The position numbers and the translations under genes were made by a program. The notes beneath the pieces are model-generated. The model saw only the letters and a list, made by a program, of their open reading frames with translations, ran no database searches and was not told the DNA's origin. 5,351 bases of DNA. Source: Actinomycetota bacterium (lineage in GTDB: Bacteria; Actinomycetota; Humimicrobiia; Humimicrobiales; Humimicrobiaceae). Below, in pieces: positions 1 to 5,241 of the stretch. The DNA is taken from the NCBI GenBank assembly GCA_018894445.1, contig JAHIPJ010000033.1, positions 1 to 5,351 on the forward strand. Direction: 5' to 3'. The first letter of the stretch is position 1. Each line of letters opens with the position of its first letter.

Positions 1-4
1 TATG

Positions 5-22
5 TAGAATTATTTAATTCTA
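5..22. repeat. Perfect 8-bp palindrome upstream of the 3D-domain gene
   Basis: TAGAATTA is followed after 2 bases by its exact reverse complement TAATTCTA. It could form a 7-bp hairpin with a 4-base loop or serve as a dimer-binding site. No T-run follows, so it is not a convincing intrinsic terminator. It lies 110 bp before the first gene, in very AT-rich sequence where such palindromes arise by chance fairly often. Confidence 0.35.
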
Positions 23-131
23 TAAAAATATAGATAAATGTAATAAAATTATTTCTTAATAAGACAGTTGATTTACTAATTCAATATTTATTTTAAACAT
101 TTTGTAAAAATAAAAAAATAAATTAGCAGTA

Positions 132-1157
132 ATGTATAAGGAAAATATTTTAAAAAAACTAAAGGCATCGAAAATAACTTTATTGAAAAGAAATATGCTC
201 ACAGCAGTTGTTGTTTTAATTTTAGTTTCTTTGCTGCTGGTTTCACCAAAAAAGGCAGATGCAATTACTTTAAAGGAATTAGGTAATGCAATAGCCAGGC
301 TCAGTCAGGATGAGGAGAGCTTACTGGAAGAAATACTCGTATCTGAGGTAGAGATCGAAAATAAAAGAAATGAAATTGAATCGTTGAATGGAGAACTTGA
401 AGTATTGGAAAATCAACTGGAGGAACTTAATGAAACCAGAAAGGAATTAAGTGAAAGTATTGAAAATAAAAAGGATATCCTGACTGAAAAAGTAATTTTT
501 TCATATAAATATGGAAATAATGATGTCGCAAAAATTATTATCAGTGCCAGGGATTTAAATGAAGTTGTAAACAACCTTTACCTTTTTAAAAATATTATGA
601 GCAGGGAAGCTGAAATCATAGAACAGCTCCGCTTTGAAAAGGAAGAATATGATAGAATTTCCCGGAAATCTGAGGAGAAAATGAAAGAGATTGAAGAAAC
701 CAAAGCCAGAATTAAAGCTGAAGAACAGCATCTATTAAAAAGTATGGAGGAAAATAAAGTTCTTCTGGGGGAAGTGAAGGGAGAAAAAGGGGAAATCCAG
801 AATCTTTTGAGTGAAATAAAAAAAAGGATAGCACAAGTTCAGCCTCCCGGGCTCGTGTTGGTTGGAGAATGGGATATGGTAGCAACAGCATACTATGCTT
901 TTGGATTGGGAGGCAATGATATAAATGGAAATGGAATTACAGCAATAGGACTAAGAGCCCGAAAGGGAATAGTCGCTGTAGATCCAAAAGTTATACCTCT
1001 GGGTACAAAACTTTATATACCTGGCTACGGTGAAGCTTTAGCCGCTGATACCGGGGGGTGGATAAAGGGCAGCAGAATTGACCTGTGCTTTGAATCTTTA
1101 GAAGAATGCTTTAGGTATGGTAGAAGAAAACTGAAAATATATCTAGTTGAAGATTAA
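132..1157 (+). CDS. Exported PcsB-like coiled-coil protein with C-terminal 3D domain (putative cell-wall hydrolase)
   Basis: This is a 341-residue predicted cell-wall protein. Residues 1-21 are basic, and residues 22-39 form a hydrophobic segment ending in a signal-peptidase-like ADA (42-44), so it is exported or anchored with its bulk outside the membrane. Residues 45-235 are mostly Glu/Lys-rich heptad sequence. Inside this, around 120-165, is a stretch (SYKYGNNDV, then ARDLNEVVNNLYLF) that resembles the coiled-coil domain of PcsB/CwlO-type hydrolases, which FtsEX regulates. Residues 249-339 are a 3D domain with its three conserved aspartates visible at D284 (AVDPKVIPLGT), D306 (AADTGG) and D317 (RIDLCF). 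This fold belongs to the double-psi beta-barrel group that includes MltA-type lytic transglycosylases, so peptidoglycan cleavage is the likely role. Two cysteines (C319, C326) sit in the last part of the domain. The start has almost no Shine-Dalgarno; an internal ATG at 195 (M22) would still leave the hydrophobic segment. The architecture is confident; the exact reaction is inferred. Confidence 0.88.
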   Translation: MYKENILKKLKASKITLLKRNMLTAVVVLILVSLLLVSPKKADAITLKELGNAIARLSQDEESLLEEILVSEVEIENKRNEIESLNGELEVLENQLEELNETRKELSESIENKKDILTEKVIFSYKYGNNDVAKIIISARDLNEVVNNLYLFKNIMSREAEIIEQLRFEKEEYDRISRKSEEKMKEIEETKARIKAEEQHLLKSMEENKVLLGEVKGEKGEIQNLLSEIKKRIAQVQPPGLVLVGEWDMVATAYYAFGLGGNDINGNGITAIGLRARKGIVAVDPKVIPLGTKLYIPGYGEALAADTGGWIKGSRIDLCFESLEECFRYGRRKLKIYLVED

Positions 1158-1161
1158 ATCC

Positions 1162-1797
1162 TTAAACTATTTTTAAAAATTTAGACAAAGACTCAAAGTC
1201 CCTTATATATCTTTCTTCAGTGATGGTACCGCTTATAATAACATCCTGGGGGTCAAAAAATGGAACAAGCTTAAATGATGGATTTTCGAATATCCTCATA
1301 TGTATCTTTTCCATATTTCTATATTTTTTTTCAATAGAAAAGAATTTCTGCAGGATAATATTGGATACATTAAGTCCCAGTGAGACAATTATATGAGGTG
1401 TAATTATGGAGATTTCCTTGGTGAGGAATAAGATACAGTTATTTATATGTTTTTTGAGTGGTTCAGCAGCTTCTACTAAAGAACTACTCTCTTTTTTTGT
1501 GGTTCTCCCTGGTGTACATTTAACCAGGTAGGTGATATAGGTATCTTTAACCAGAGATAGTTTAGTTTCATCAAATATTTTTCTCATGAATTTACCCTGG
1601 TCATCGCCGGTAAAAGGAATACCTCTTTCTTCAGCACCATTGGCCAGAGGATAATTACCTATCACCATTATATTTGCTTTAGGTGCGCCAGTCCCCGGTA
1701 CAGGTTGTTTTCGGGTTTTTAATAAATCCATGCACTTTTTACAGTTTTTAACTTCGTTGTTTAATTTATTTATGCTTTCTTTAGCGCTTATTGACAT
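1162..1797 (-). CDS. Divergent family-4-like uracil-DNA glycosylase homologue, Fe-S type
   Basis: This 211-residue protein is of normal size for family 4 uracil-DNA glycosylases, which remove uracil from DNA and carry a 4Fe-4S cluster. The four cluster cysteines are present: C19 and C22 (CKKC), C94 (LVKCTPG) and C121 (NNC). The spacing between the last two is longer than usual (26 residues rather than about 16). The family layout is recognisable in VPGTG (33-37), NIMVIG (42-47), GIPFTG (59-64) and IIVSLG (136-141). The catalytic motifs are altered. The usual GEAPG/GEGPG reads GNYPL (47-51), the Asn of the usual TN(I/V)VKC is Tyr (TYLVKC, 89-94), and the usual HPS reads DPQ (182-184). I therefore call it a homologue with uncertain activity. 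The ATG at 1797 has no clear Shine-Dalgarno. It converges with the 3D-domain gene 4 bp away and diverges from the corrinoid-protein gene. Confidence 0.85.
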   Translation of the reverse strand: MSISAKESINKLNNEVKNCKKCMDLLKTRKQPVPGTGAPKANIMVIGNYPLANGAEERGIPFTGDDQGKFMRKIFDETKLSLVKDTYITYLVKCTPGRTTKKESSSLVEAAEPLKKHINNCILFLTKEISIITPHIIVSLGLNVSNIILQKFFSIEKKYRNMEKIHMRIFENPSFKLVPFFDPQDVIISGTITEERYIRDFESLSKFLKIV

Positions 1798-1824
1798 AAA
1801 GGTTAAAAATTAGTCTCTGAAATC

Positions 1825-1882
1825 ACTCAACAGTACATTTTTTATATTGTTTTAAAAGTATACAATATAAAAAAAGTTGAGT
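1825..1882. repeat. Two-part inverted repeat in the divergent intergenic region
   Basis: The outer arms ACTCAAC (1825-1831) and GTTGAGT (1876-1882) are exact reverse complements. Inside them a perfect 13-bp pair, TTTTTTATATTGT (1838-1850) and ACAATATAAAAAA (1862-1874), encloses an 11-base loop. Only 6 bases on the left and 1 on the right are unpaired between the two stems. It lies between two divergent genes, so neither needs it as a terminator. It may be an operator, a 5'-leader hairpin of the glycosylase-like gene, or a trace of a small inverted-repeat element. Confidence 0.6.
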
Positions 1883-1885
1883 AAA
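1857..1885 (-). promoter_or_regulatory. Candidate promoter for the glycosylase-like gene
   Basis: Read on the minus strand, TTTACT (1885-1880, 4 of 6 matches to the -35 consensus) and TATACT (1862-1857, 5 of 6 to the -10) are 17 bp apart. Transcription would start near 1850, about 50 bases before the ATG at 1797. The elements lie in the loop and right arm of the inverted repeat at 1825-1882, so a protein or structure at that repeat could control this promoter. AT-rich DNA makes chance matches common. Confidence 0.4.
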
Positions 1886-1919
1886 TAAAAATTCACATTC
1901 TTTATTTTTTTGTTTATTC

Positions 1920-1928
1920 TGTTATGAT
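1920..1928 (+). promoter_or_regulatory. Candidate extended -10 promoter for the corrinoid-protein gene
   Basis: TGTTATGAT matches an extended -10 element (TGn followed by TATGAT, 5 of 6 to consensus). No good -35 is visible at the right distance; only T-rich sequence lies near 1900-1906. A start near 1935 would give a leader of about 50 bases, too short for a cobalamin riboswitch. Confidence 0.4.
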
Positions 1929-1985
1929 ATTAAAATGCTTTACTGTGATAGGTAAAGACCTATATTAAGACAGAAAGGAGGTACA

Positions 1986-2618
1986 ATGGCAAAGTATCAA
2001 GATCTGGCAGACTCCATTATCAAAGGGGATAATGTAAAAAGCAAGGAAATTGCCCGGAAACTGGTAGATGAGGGAGTGCCCGCAGGGGAGATTCTAAATG
2101 ATGGACTGATGCCTGGTATGGATGTGGTGGGAAAGAAGTTTAAGGCTAACGAGTTTTACATACCTGAGGTATTAATAGCCGCAAGAGCTATGCATGCTGC
2201 AATGGATATTATAAAACCACTGCTTTCTGAATCCGGTGCAGATACCAAGGGTAAGATAATAATAGGTACAGTACAGGGAGATCTCCACGACATCGGAAAA
2301 AACCTGGTAGGTATGATGCTGGAAGGTGGAGGATATACTGTTATTGATCTAGGAGTTGATATTCCTTCAGAGAAGTTTGTAGAAGAAATAAAAAAGAATG
2401 GTGTTAAACTAATAGGCCTATCAGCTCTTCTTACCACTACAATGACGGGTATGAAAATTGTAATTGATACACTTAAAGCAGACCAGGAAACTGCTGGTGT
2501 AAAAGTTATGGTAGGCGGAGCACCTCTTACCCAGGAATATGCAGACTCTATAGGTGCAGCAGGTTATGCTCCTGATGCTGCCAGTGCAGTTGACTTGGCC
2601 AATGATCTACTTTCATAA
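1986..2618 (+). CDS. Corrinoid (B12-binding) protein, methyltransferase partner, MtbC/MtmC-like
   Basis: This 210-residue protein has the standard two-domain layout of the small corrinoid proteins that carry a methyl group between a substrate-specific methyltransferase and a second one acting on CoM or tetrahydrofolate. Residues 1-85 form the helical B12-binding cap, with family-typical EILNDGLMPGMDVVG and FYIPEVLIAARAM. Residues 88-210 form the Rossmann-like cobalamin-binding domain. It carries the base-off/His-on signature D99-L-H101-D-I-G104, with H101 as the lower cobalt ligand, then S146-A-L148 and G177-G178. A strong AAAGGAGG (1974-1981) lies 4 bases before the ATG, which fixes the start. 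The gene stands alone: an intrinsic terminator follows and no methyltransferase or activator gene is in the window. The substrate (methylamine, betaine, methoxy compound or other) cannot be told from this sequence. Sites essential for the cofactor all look intact. Confidence 0.93.
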   Translation: MAKYQDLADSIIKGDNVKSKEIARKLVDEGVPAGEILNDGLMPGMDVVGKKFKANEFYIPEVLIAARAMHAAMDIIKPLLSESGADTKGKIIIGTVQGDLHDIGKNLVGMMLEGGGYTVIDLGVDIPSEKFVEEIKKNGVKLIGLSALLTTTMTGMKIVIDTLKADQETAGVKVMVGGAPLTQEYADSIGAAGYAPDAASAVDLANDLLS

Positions 2619-2634
2619 GTAGAGAGTAGAAAAT

Positions 2635-2655
2635 CTATTAAATTCTATTTAATAG
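2635..2655 (+). repeat. Short hairpin just after the corrinoid-protein gene
   Basis: CTATTAAAT (2635-2643) and ATTTAATAG (2647-2655) are exact reverse complements with a 3-base loop. It sits 17 bases after the stop codon and 9 bases before the main terminator hairpin. It is AT-rich and lacks a T-run of its own. It may protect the 3' end of the transcript, or may be chance. Confidence 0.4.
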
Positions 2656-2664
2656 GGATATTAA

Positions 2665-2706
2665 ATTAGAAGTGTTTATCGGGATATAAGCACTTCTAAT
2701 TTTTTT
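2665..2706 (+). terminator. Intrinsic terminator of the corrinoid-protein gene
   Basis: ATTAGAAGTGTTT (2665-2677) pairs with AAGCACTTCTAAT (2688-2700) over 13 bp including one G-U pair, with a 10-base loop. A run of seven T (2700-2706) follows directly. It ends the single-gene transcript and separates it from the toxin-antitoxin promoter downstream. The bases from 2707 to 2820 hold no gene that I can see. Confidence 0.88.
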
Positions 2707-2820
2707 ATCAGGTCGTTTTTCATAGAATATAAAATTCTGCTAAATAGTTTATAAAAAGTTTTTTACAGTTTTAAATAGCAGTACCCAGGGCAATAAAAAT
2801 TAATAACTAAAAAACAATTA

Positions 2821-2849
2821 TTGAAAAAAATGTAAGAATATATTATGAT
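2821..2849 (+). promoter_or_regulatory. Promoter of the toxin-antitoxin operon
   Basis: TTGAAA (2821-2826) and TATGAT (2844-2849) each match the consensus at 5 of 6 positions and are exactly 17 bp apart. The predicted start, near 2856, falls inside the palindromic operator that follows, as expected for an autoregulated toxin-antitoxin operon. The leader before the antitoxin ATG would be about 33 bases. Confidence 0.75.
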
Positions 2850-2853
2850 TAAT

Positions 2854-2876
2854 TAGTCAATATGACATAATGACTA
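2854..2876. promoter_or_regulatory. Palindromic operator of the toxin-antitoxin operon
   Basis: TAGTCA (2854-2859) and TGACTA (2871-2876) form the outer inverted repeat. A nested palindrome, GTCA-ATA-TGAC (2856-2866), shares its left arm. This gives one GTCA and two TGAC half-sites within 23 bp. It starts 5 bp after the -10 box. Phd/YefM antitoxins usually bind such sites as dimers to repress their own operon, so this is the probable site for the antitoxin or the antitoxin-toxin complex. Confidence 0.6.
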
Positions 2877-2888
2877 TTTAGAACTAAA

Positions 2889-3197
2889 ATGTATGAAAAA
2901 GATAAAAACATAGAAAAAATAGACAGTAATATTTCAGTGGCTGAGGCAAAAAGCCATTTTTCTGAATATATTTCTAAAGTGGCATATGCAGATAAGAGGA
3001 TAATTATTACAAAAAGAGGCAAACCTATTGCAGCTTTAGTTTCAGTTGAAGAAATAAAGAAATTAAAATCTTCTGAAGAGGTAAAAGGCCTTGGTGAAAT
3101 AATAGGGAAATGGGCTGATTTTGAAGATATAGAAGATAATATAAAAAAAGTATACCTCGAGCGGTCTAAAGATAAGGGAAGAGATGTATCTTTTTGA
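2889..3197 (+). CDS. Phd/YefM-family antitoxin
   Basis: This 102-residue protein is predicted to neutralise the PIN toxin encoded next to it and to repress the operon. The Phd/YefM fold covers about residues 14-60, with the typical ISVAEAKSHFSEYISKV (15-31), a basic strand IIITKRGKPIAALVS (38-52) and the EEIKKL helix after it. Residues 62-102 form the charged C-terminal tail that in this family is flexible and wraps the toxin. The first 13 residues are an extra, lysine-rich extension. No Shine-Dalgarno precedes the ATG, and no other in-frame ATG comes before the conserved core. The stop codon lies 14 bp inside the toxin gene, so the two are translationally coupled. Pairing a Phd-type antitoxin with a VapC-type toxin is a known hybrid arrangement. 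Confidence 0.88.
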   Translation: MYEKDKNIEKIDSNISVAEAKSHFSEYISKVAYADKRIIITKRGKPIAALVSVEEIKKLKSSEEVKGLGEIIGKWADFEDIEDNIKKVYLERSKDKGRDVSF

Positions 3198-3588
3198 CAC
3201 TGATGCCATTACCAATATTTTAAAAAAGAAACCTTCAGAAAAACTCGTAAAAAACATATCCGGACTAAAAAGAGAAGACCAGTTCATAACCACTATCACT
3301 ATAGGAGAGATCGTTTATGGTTCATTTAAAAGTGGTAACCCTCAATACCACTTGAATAATTTAAAAAATATATTACTGCCTGCTGTAAATATTCTGTCAT
3401 TTGGTAGTCAGGCTGCTTTTATTTATGGAAAAATAAGAGCAGGACTGGAAAATTCGGGTGTTATAATCCCACATGCAAATGTCCAGATTGCCTCTATTGC
3501 TATTGCTAATAATTTAACTCTGATAACTGGAAATATAAAGCATTTTATAAAAATACCGGAACTGAAAATCGAAGACTGGATAAATTAA
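3184..3588 (+). CDS. vapC: VapC-type PIN-domain toxin with an altered third acidic residue
   Basis: This is a full-length PIN-domain protein of 134 residues; such toxins are metal-dependent RNases that often cut tRNA or rRNA and stop growth. The core begins MYLFDTDAITNIL, with D5 the first metal ligand and D7 close by. The second acid is E42 in TIGEIVYG (39-46). Family members usually continue with an Asp just before the IA segment; here that site reads HANVQIAS (98-104 plus context), with N99 instead of Asp. The fourth site is N117 in ITGNIKHF, where Asn is common in this subgroup. The C-terminal ELKIEDW motif is intact. A purine-rich AAGGGAAG lies just before the ATG, which overlaps the antitoxin gene by 14 bp. 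No frameshift is visible, so the Asp-to-Asn change is the only sign that activity may be reduced. Confidence 0.88.
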   Translation: MYLFDTDAITNILKKKPSEKLVKNISGLKREDQFITTITIGEIVYGSFKSGNPQYHLNNLKNILLPAVNILSFGSQAAFIYGKIRAGLENSGVIIPHANVQIASIAIANNLTLITGNIKHFIKIPELKIEDWIN

Positions 3589-3589
3589 C

Positions 3590-3705
3590 TTAACCTAAGA
3601 TCTCATCTCTAAAAACAGGTTTGCCATCTCAATTGCGCTTAATGCTGCTTCCCAACCCTTATTTCCTCTTTTAGTTCCAGCCCTCTCAATAGCCTGCGGC
3701 AGGTC
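3590..3705 (-). pseudogene. ribH: 3' remnant of lumazine synthase (ribH), frameshifted
   Basis: The minus strand encodes the C-terminal end of 6,7-dimethyl-8-ribityllumazine synthase, the riboflavin-pathway enzyme: [16 protein letters not shown] followed by [14 protein letters not shown]. Only about 40 of the usual roughly 150 residues remain. After NLF the frame reads LEMRS and stops at 3597-3595. Skipping two bases in the run of five T on the minus strand (3615-3611) instead gives RDEILG and a TAA at 3592-3590, which looks like a normal RibH ending. The frameshift and the missing N-terminal three quarters show a decayed gene. Reading further upstream the frame stays open to 3753 but no longer resembles RibH, so a junction lies near 3703. 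The original stop is one base from the toxin stop codon (convergent). The fragment is visibly richer in GC than its surroundings. The rest of 3706-3861 holds no gene that I recognise. Confidence 0.82.
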
Positions 3706-3831
3706 TCCGGCCTGGGCACCCTCGCTATAATTGACGATATCTTCAACGAGCCTTCAAAGATTCTAATTTAAAAAAAAGGATATAAATTTATTTAACAATA
3801 TACTTGATAAATTACCAGTTTTTTTGTAAAG

Positions 3832-3846
3832 TATAATTATTATAAT
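3832..3846 (+). promoter_or_regulatory. Possible -10 boxes upstream of the ATPase gene
   Basis: Two perfect TATAAT hexamers occur at 3832-3837 and 3841-3846, just before the ATPase start at 3862. Neither has a good -35 at 16-18 bp; TTGATA at 3804-3809 is 22 bp from the first. In DNA this AT-rich the support is weak, but some promoter is expected here because no gene leads into this one. Confidence 0.3.
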
Positions 3847-3861
3847 ATTAAATTAATTAAT

Positions 3862-5121
3862 ATGAAAATAATACAAGAAAAGTTAATAAATAGAAAAGCT
3901 ATTAGTTCAATAGCTAAGTTTTTAGATGATGATGAAATTATTGTCCTGCATGGAGCAAGGCAAGTTGGCAAGACTTCGATTATTAAGATTTTAATATCTG
4001 TGATATCAAAACTAAAAATACCTGAGAGCAATATTGTATACTTTGATCTAGAAGACTTTAATTTAGTTGAGCTCTGTAATAAAGGAGTAGAAAAAGTAAT
4101 AGATTATTTAACTGGTATAAATTGTGATTTTAATAAGAAGATTTATCTATTTATTGATGAAATTCAGTATTTGAAAAACCCATCTTCTTTTCTTAAATTA
4201 TTTTACGATCGTTATAAAACAAAAGTAAAAATTATAGTTACGGGTTCTTCGAGCTTTAGCATTAAGTCTAAATTTAAAAATTCTTTGGTAGGAAGAACTG
4301 TGAATTTTGAAATATTTACTTTGGATTTTGAAGAATTTTTATGGTTTAAAGAAAAAAAAATAAGATTAGGAACAAAGCTGCCTGATATTTTGCAAAATGA
4401 ATTAGGAGATTTATATACTGAATATGCCCTTATGGGTGGTTACCCAGCGATTGTGTTGGAAAAATCAATAGAAAAGAAAGAATTTAAATTAAAGCAAATT
4501 ATAAATACATATATTAAAAAAGATATTAGAGACCTGGCTGATATAAGAAATATCAATAAATTTGATATTTTGTTAAAATTATTAGCCAGTCAATCTGGGA
4601 ATTTACTAAATATTTTAGAATTATCCAACACGTTAGGCATAGCCAGGCAAACAATAGAAGATTACTTGTTTATTCTGGAAAATACATACATTATCAAGAA
4701 GATTTATCCTTTTTATAAAAATATAAGAAGTGAATTAACTAAAATGCCAAAGATATATTTAGAGGATACAGGAATTGCTAATATTTTAGCCAATAAGACT
4801 TTTGGCATGGTACTATCTGGTGGTTTGTTCGAAAACAGCATTTATATGAATTTAAGAAGAAATAGTCCTGTCGAAAATATTTACTTTTGGAGAACAAATA
4901 AAGGTCAGGAAGTTGACTTTATTTTAGACAGCAAGAAGCTTATGCCAATAGAGGTTAAGCTTCGTTTTAGAGACAAACTAATAAAAAACGCACTTTATTT
5001 TTTGGATAAATATAATACAGGGCATGTAATTTGTATTACCTTGAATAAAAATAAGAATAGTAAGTATACTAATGTTAAACAACTGTATCCCTGGGAAATT
5101 TACAATATACTAGATAGCTAA
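3862..5121 (+). CDS. AAA_14-family ATPase with C-terminal DUF4143 domain
   Basis: This 419-residue protein has the full length and layout of the common prokaryotic AAA_14/DUF4143 ATPases. Walker A is GARQVGKTS (31-39, K37). Walker B is IYLFIDE (94-100, D99-E100), followed by IQYLKN. A sensor-like VTGSSS lies at 126-131, and GR at 144-145 is a possible arginine-finger region. ALMGGYPAIV (189-198) and KKDIRDL (219-225) are typical of the family. Residues about 248-280 look like a winged helix. The DUF4143 end has KIYLEDTGIAN (297-307), then YFWRTNKGQEVDFI (341-354) and IEVK (363-366), which resembles a PD-(D/E)XK nuclease core with D352, E364 and K366. The biological role of the family is unsettled; many copies lie alone in variable regions, as here. 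The gene has no Shine-Dalgarno, no partner gene in the same transcript, and a visibly more AT-rich codon choice than the genes at the left of the window. All motifs look intact. Confidence 0.92.
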   Translation: MKIIQEKLINRKAISSIAKFLDDDEIIVLHGARQVGKTSIIKILISVISKLKIPESNIVYFDLEDFNLVELCNKGVEKVIDYLTGINCDFNKKIYLFIDEIQYLKNPSSFLKLFYDRYKTKVKIIVTGSSSFSIKSKFKNSLVGRTVNFEIFTLDFEEFLWFKEKKIRLGTKLPDILQNELGDLYTEYALMGGYPAIVLEKSIEKKEFKLKQIINTYIKKDIRDLADIRNINKFDILLKLLASQSGNLLNILELSNTLGIARQTIEDYLFILENTYIIKKIYPFYKNIRSELTKMPKIYLEDTGIANILANKTFGMVLSGGLFENSIYMNLRRNSPVENIYFWRTNKGQEVDFILDSKKLMPIEVKLRFRDKLIKNALYFLDKYNTGHVICITLNKNKNSKYTNVKQLYPWEIYNILDS

Positions 5122-5124
5122 TAA

Positions 5125-5241
5125 TCAAACCATAGTTTTCTAATTGACGCATATTTTTACTCACAGGGTTGTAAAAAAGGTGTATATCCGACATTTACTT
5201 GCCCTAAATGTAACAAACGAATGAAATATGTGGGTGATTAA
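5125..5241 (+). pseudogene. Start-less zinc-ribbon fragment, possibly a transposase C-terminus
   Basis: The frame is open from just after the ATPase stop to the TAA at 5239-5241 and has no start codon before its cysteine motif. It ends GCKKGVYPTFTCPKCNKRMK, then YVGD, with a CPKC pair and one cysteine 10 residues earlier. A zinc-ribbon tail of this type is seen at the C-terminus of several transposases, including IS91-like ones, and the GC-rich hairpin that follows would fit an element end. I cannot assign a family from about 38 residues. The lack of a start and the position straight after another gene suggest a truncated remnant. Confidence 0.4.

Noticed and set aside
1169..1180. Perfect palindrome ATTTTTAAAAAT near the convergent gene ends
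   Set aside because: It is a pure A/T palindrome inside the glycosylase-like coding sequence, and is likely chance; it lacks the GC stem needed for a bidirectional terminator.
1930..1985. Cobalamin riboswitch in front of the corrinoid-protein gene
   Set aside because: The leader after the likely promoter is only about 50 bases, and I see no B12-box-like sequence or multi-stem structure.
2156..2437. Minus-strand open frame of 93 codons across the corrinoid-protein gene
   Set aside because: It lies wholly inside a gene with complete family motifs on the other strand, and its translation shows no recognisable domain or ribosome binding site.
2737..2781. CTGCTA ... TAGCAG inverted repeat in the gap before the toxin-antitoxin promoter
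   Set aside because: Six base pairs separated by more than 30 bases in AT-rich sequence is expected by chance and has no link to a gene signal.
3063..3299. Minus-strand open frame overlapping the antitoxin and toxin genes
   Set aside because: It is antisense to two well-supported overlapping genes. The hydrophobic, Phe-rich translation is what antisense of Lys/Glu-rich AT-rich coding sequence gives.
3706..3756. LVED.VNYSEG on the minus strand, a faint likeness to the start of glutamate formimidoyltransferase (LVE..PNFSEG)
   Set aside because: Only about 11 residues match, there is no start codon in frame, and the sequence after SEG does not fit that family.
3840..4031. Minus-strand open frame over the start of the ATPase gene
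   Set aside because: It is antisense to the Walker A region of an intact gene and has no domain or start signal of its own.
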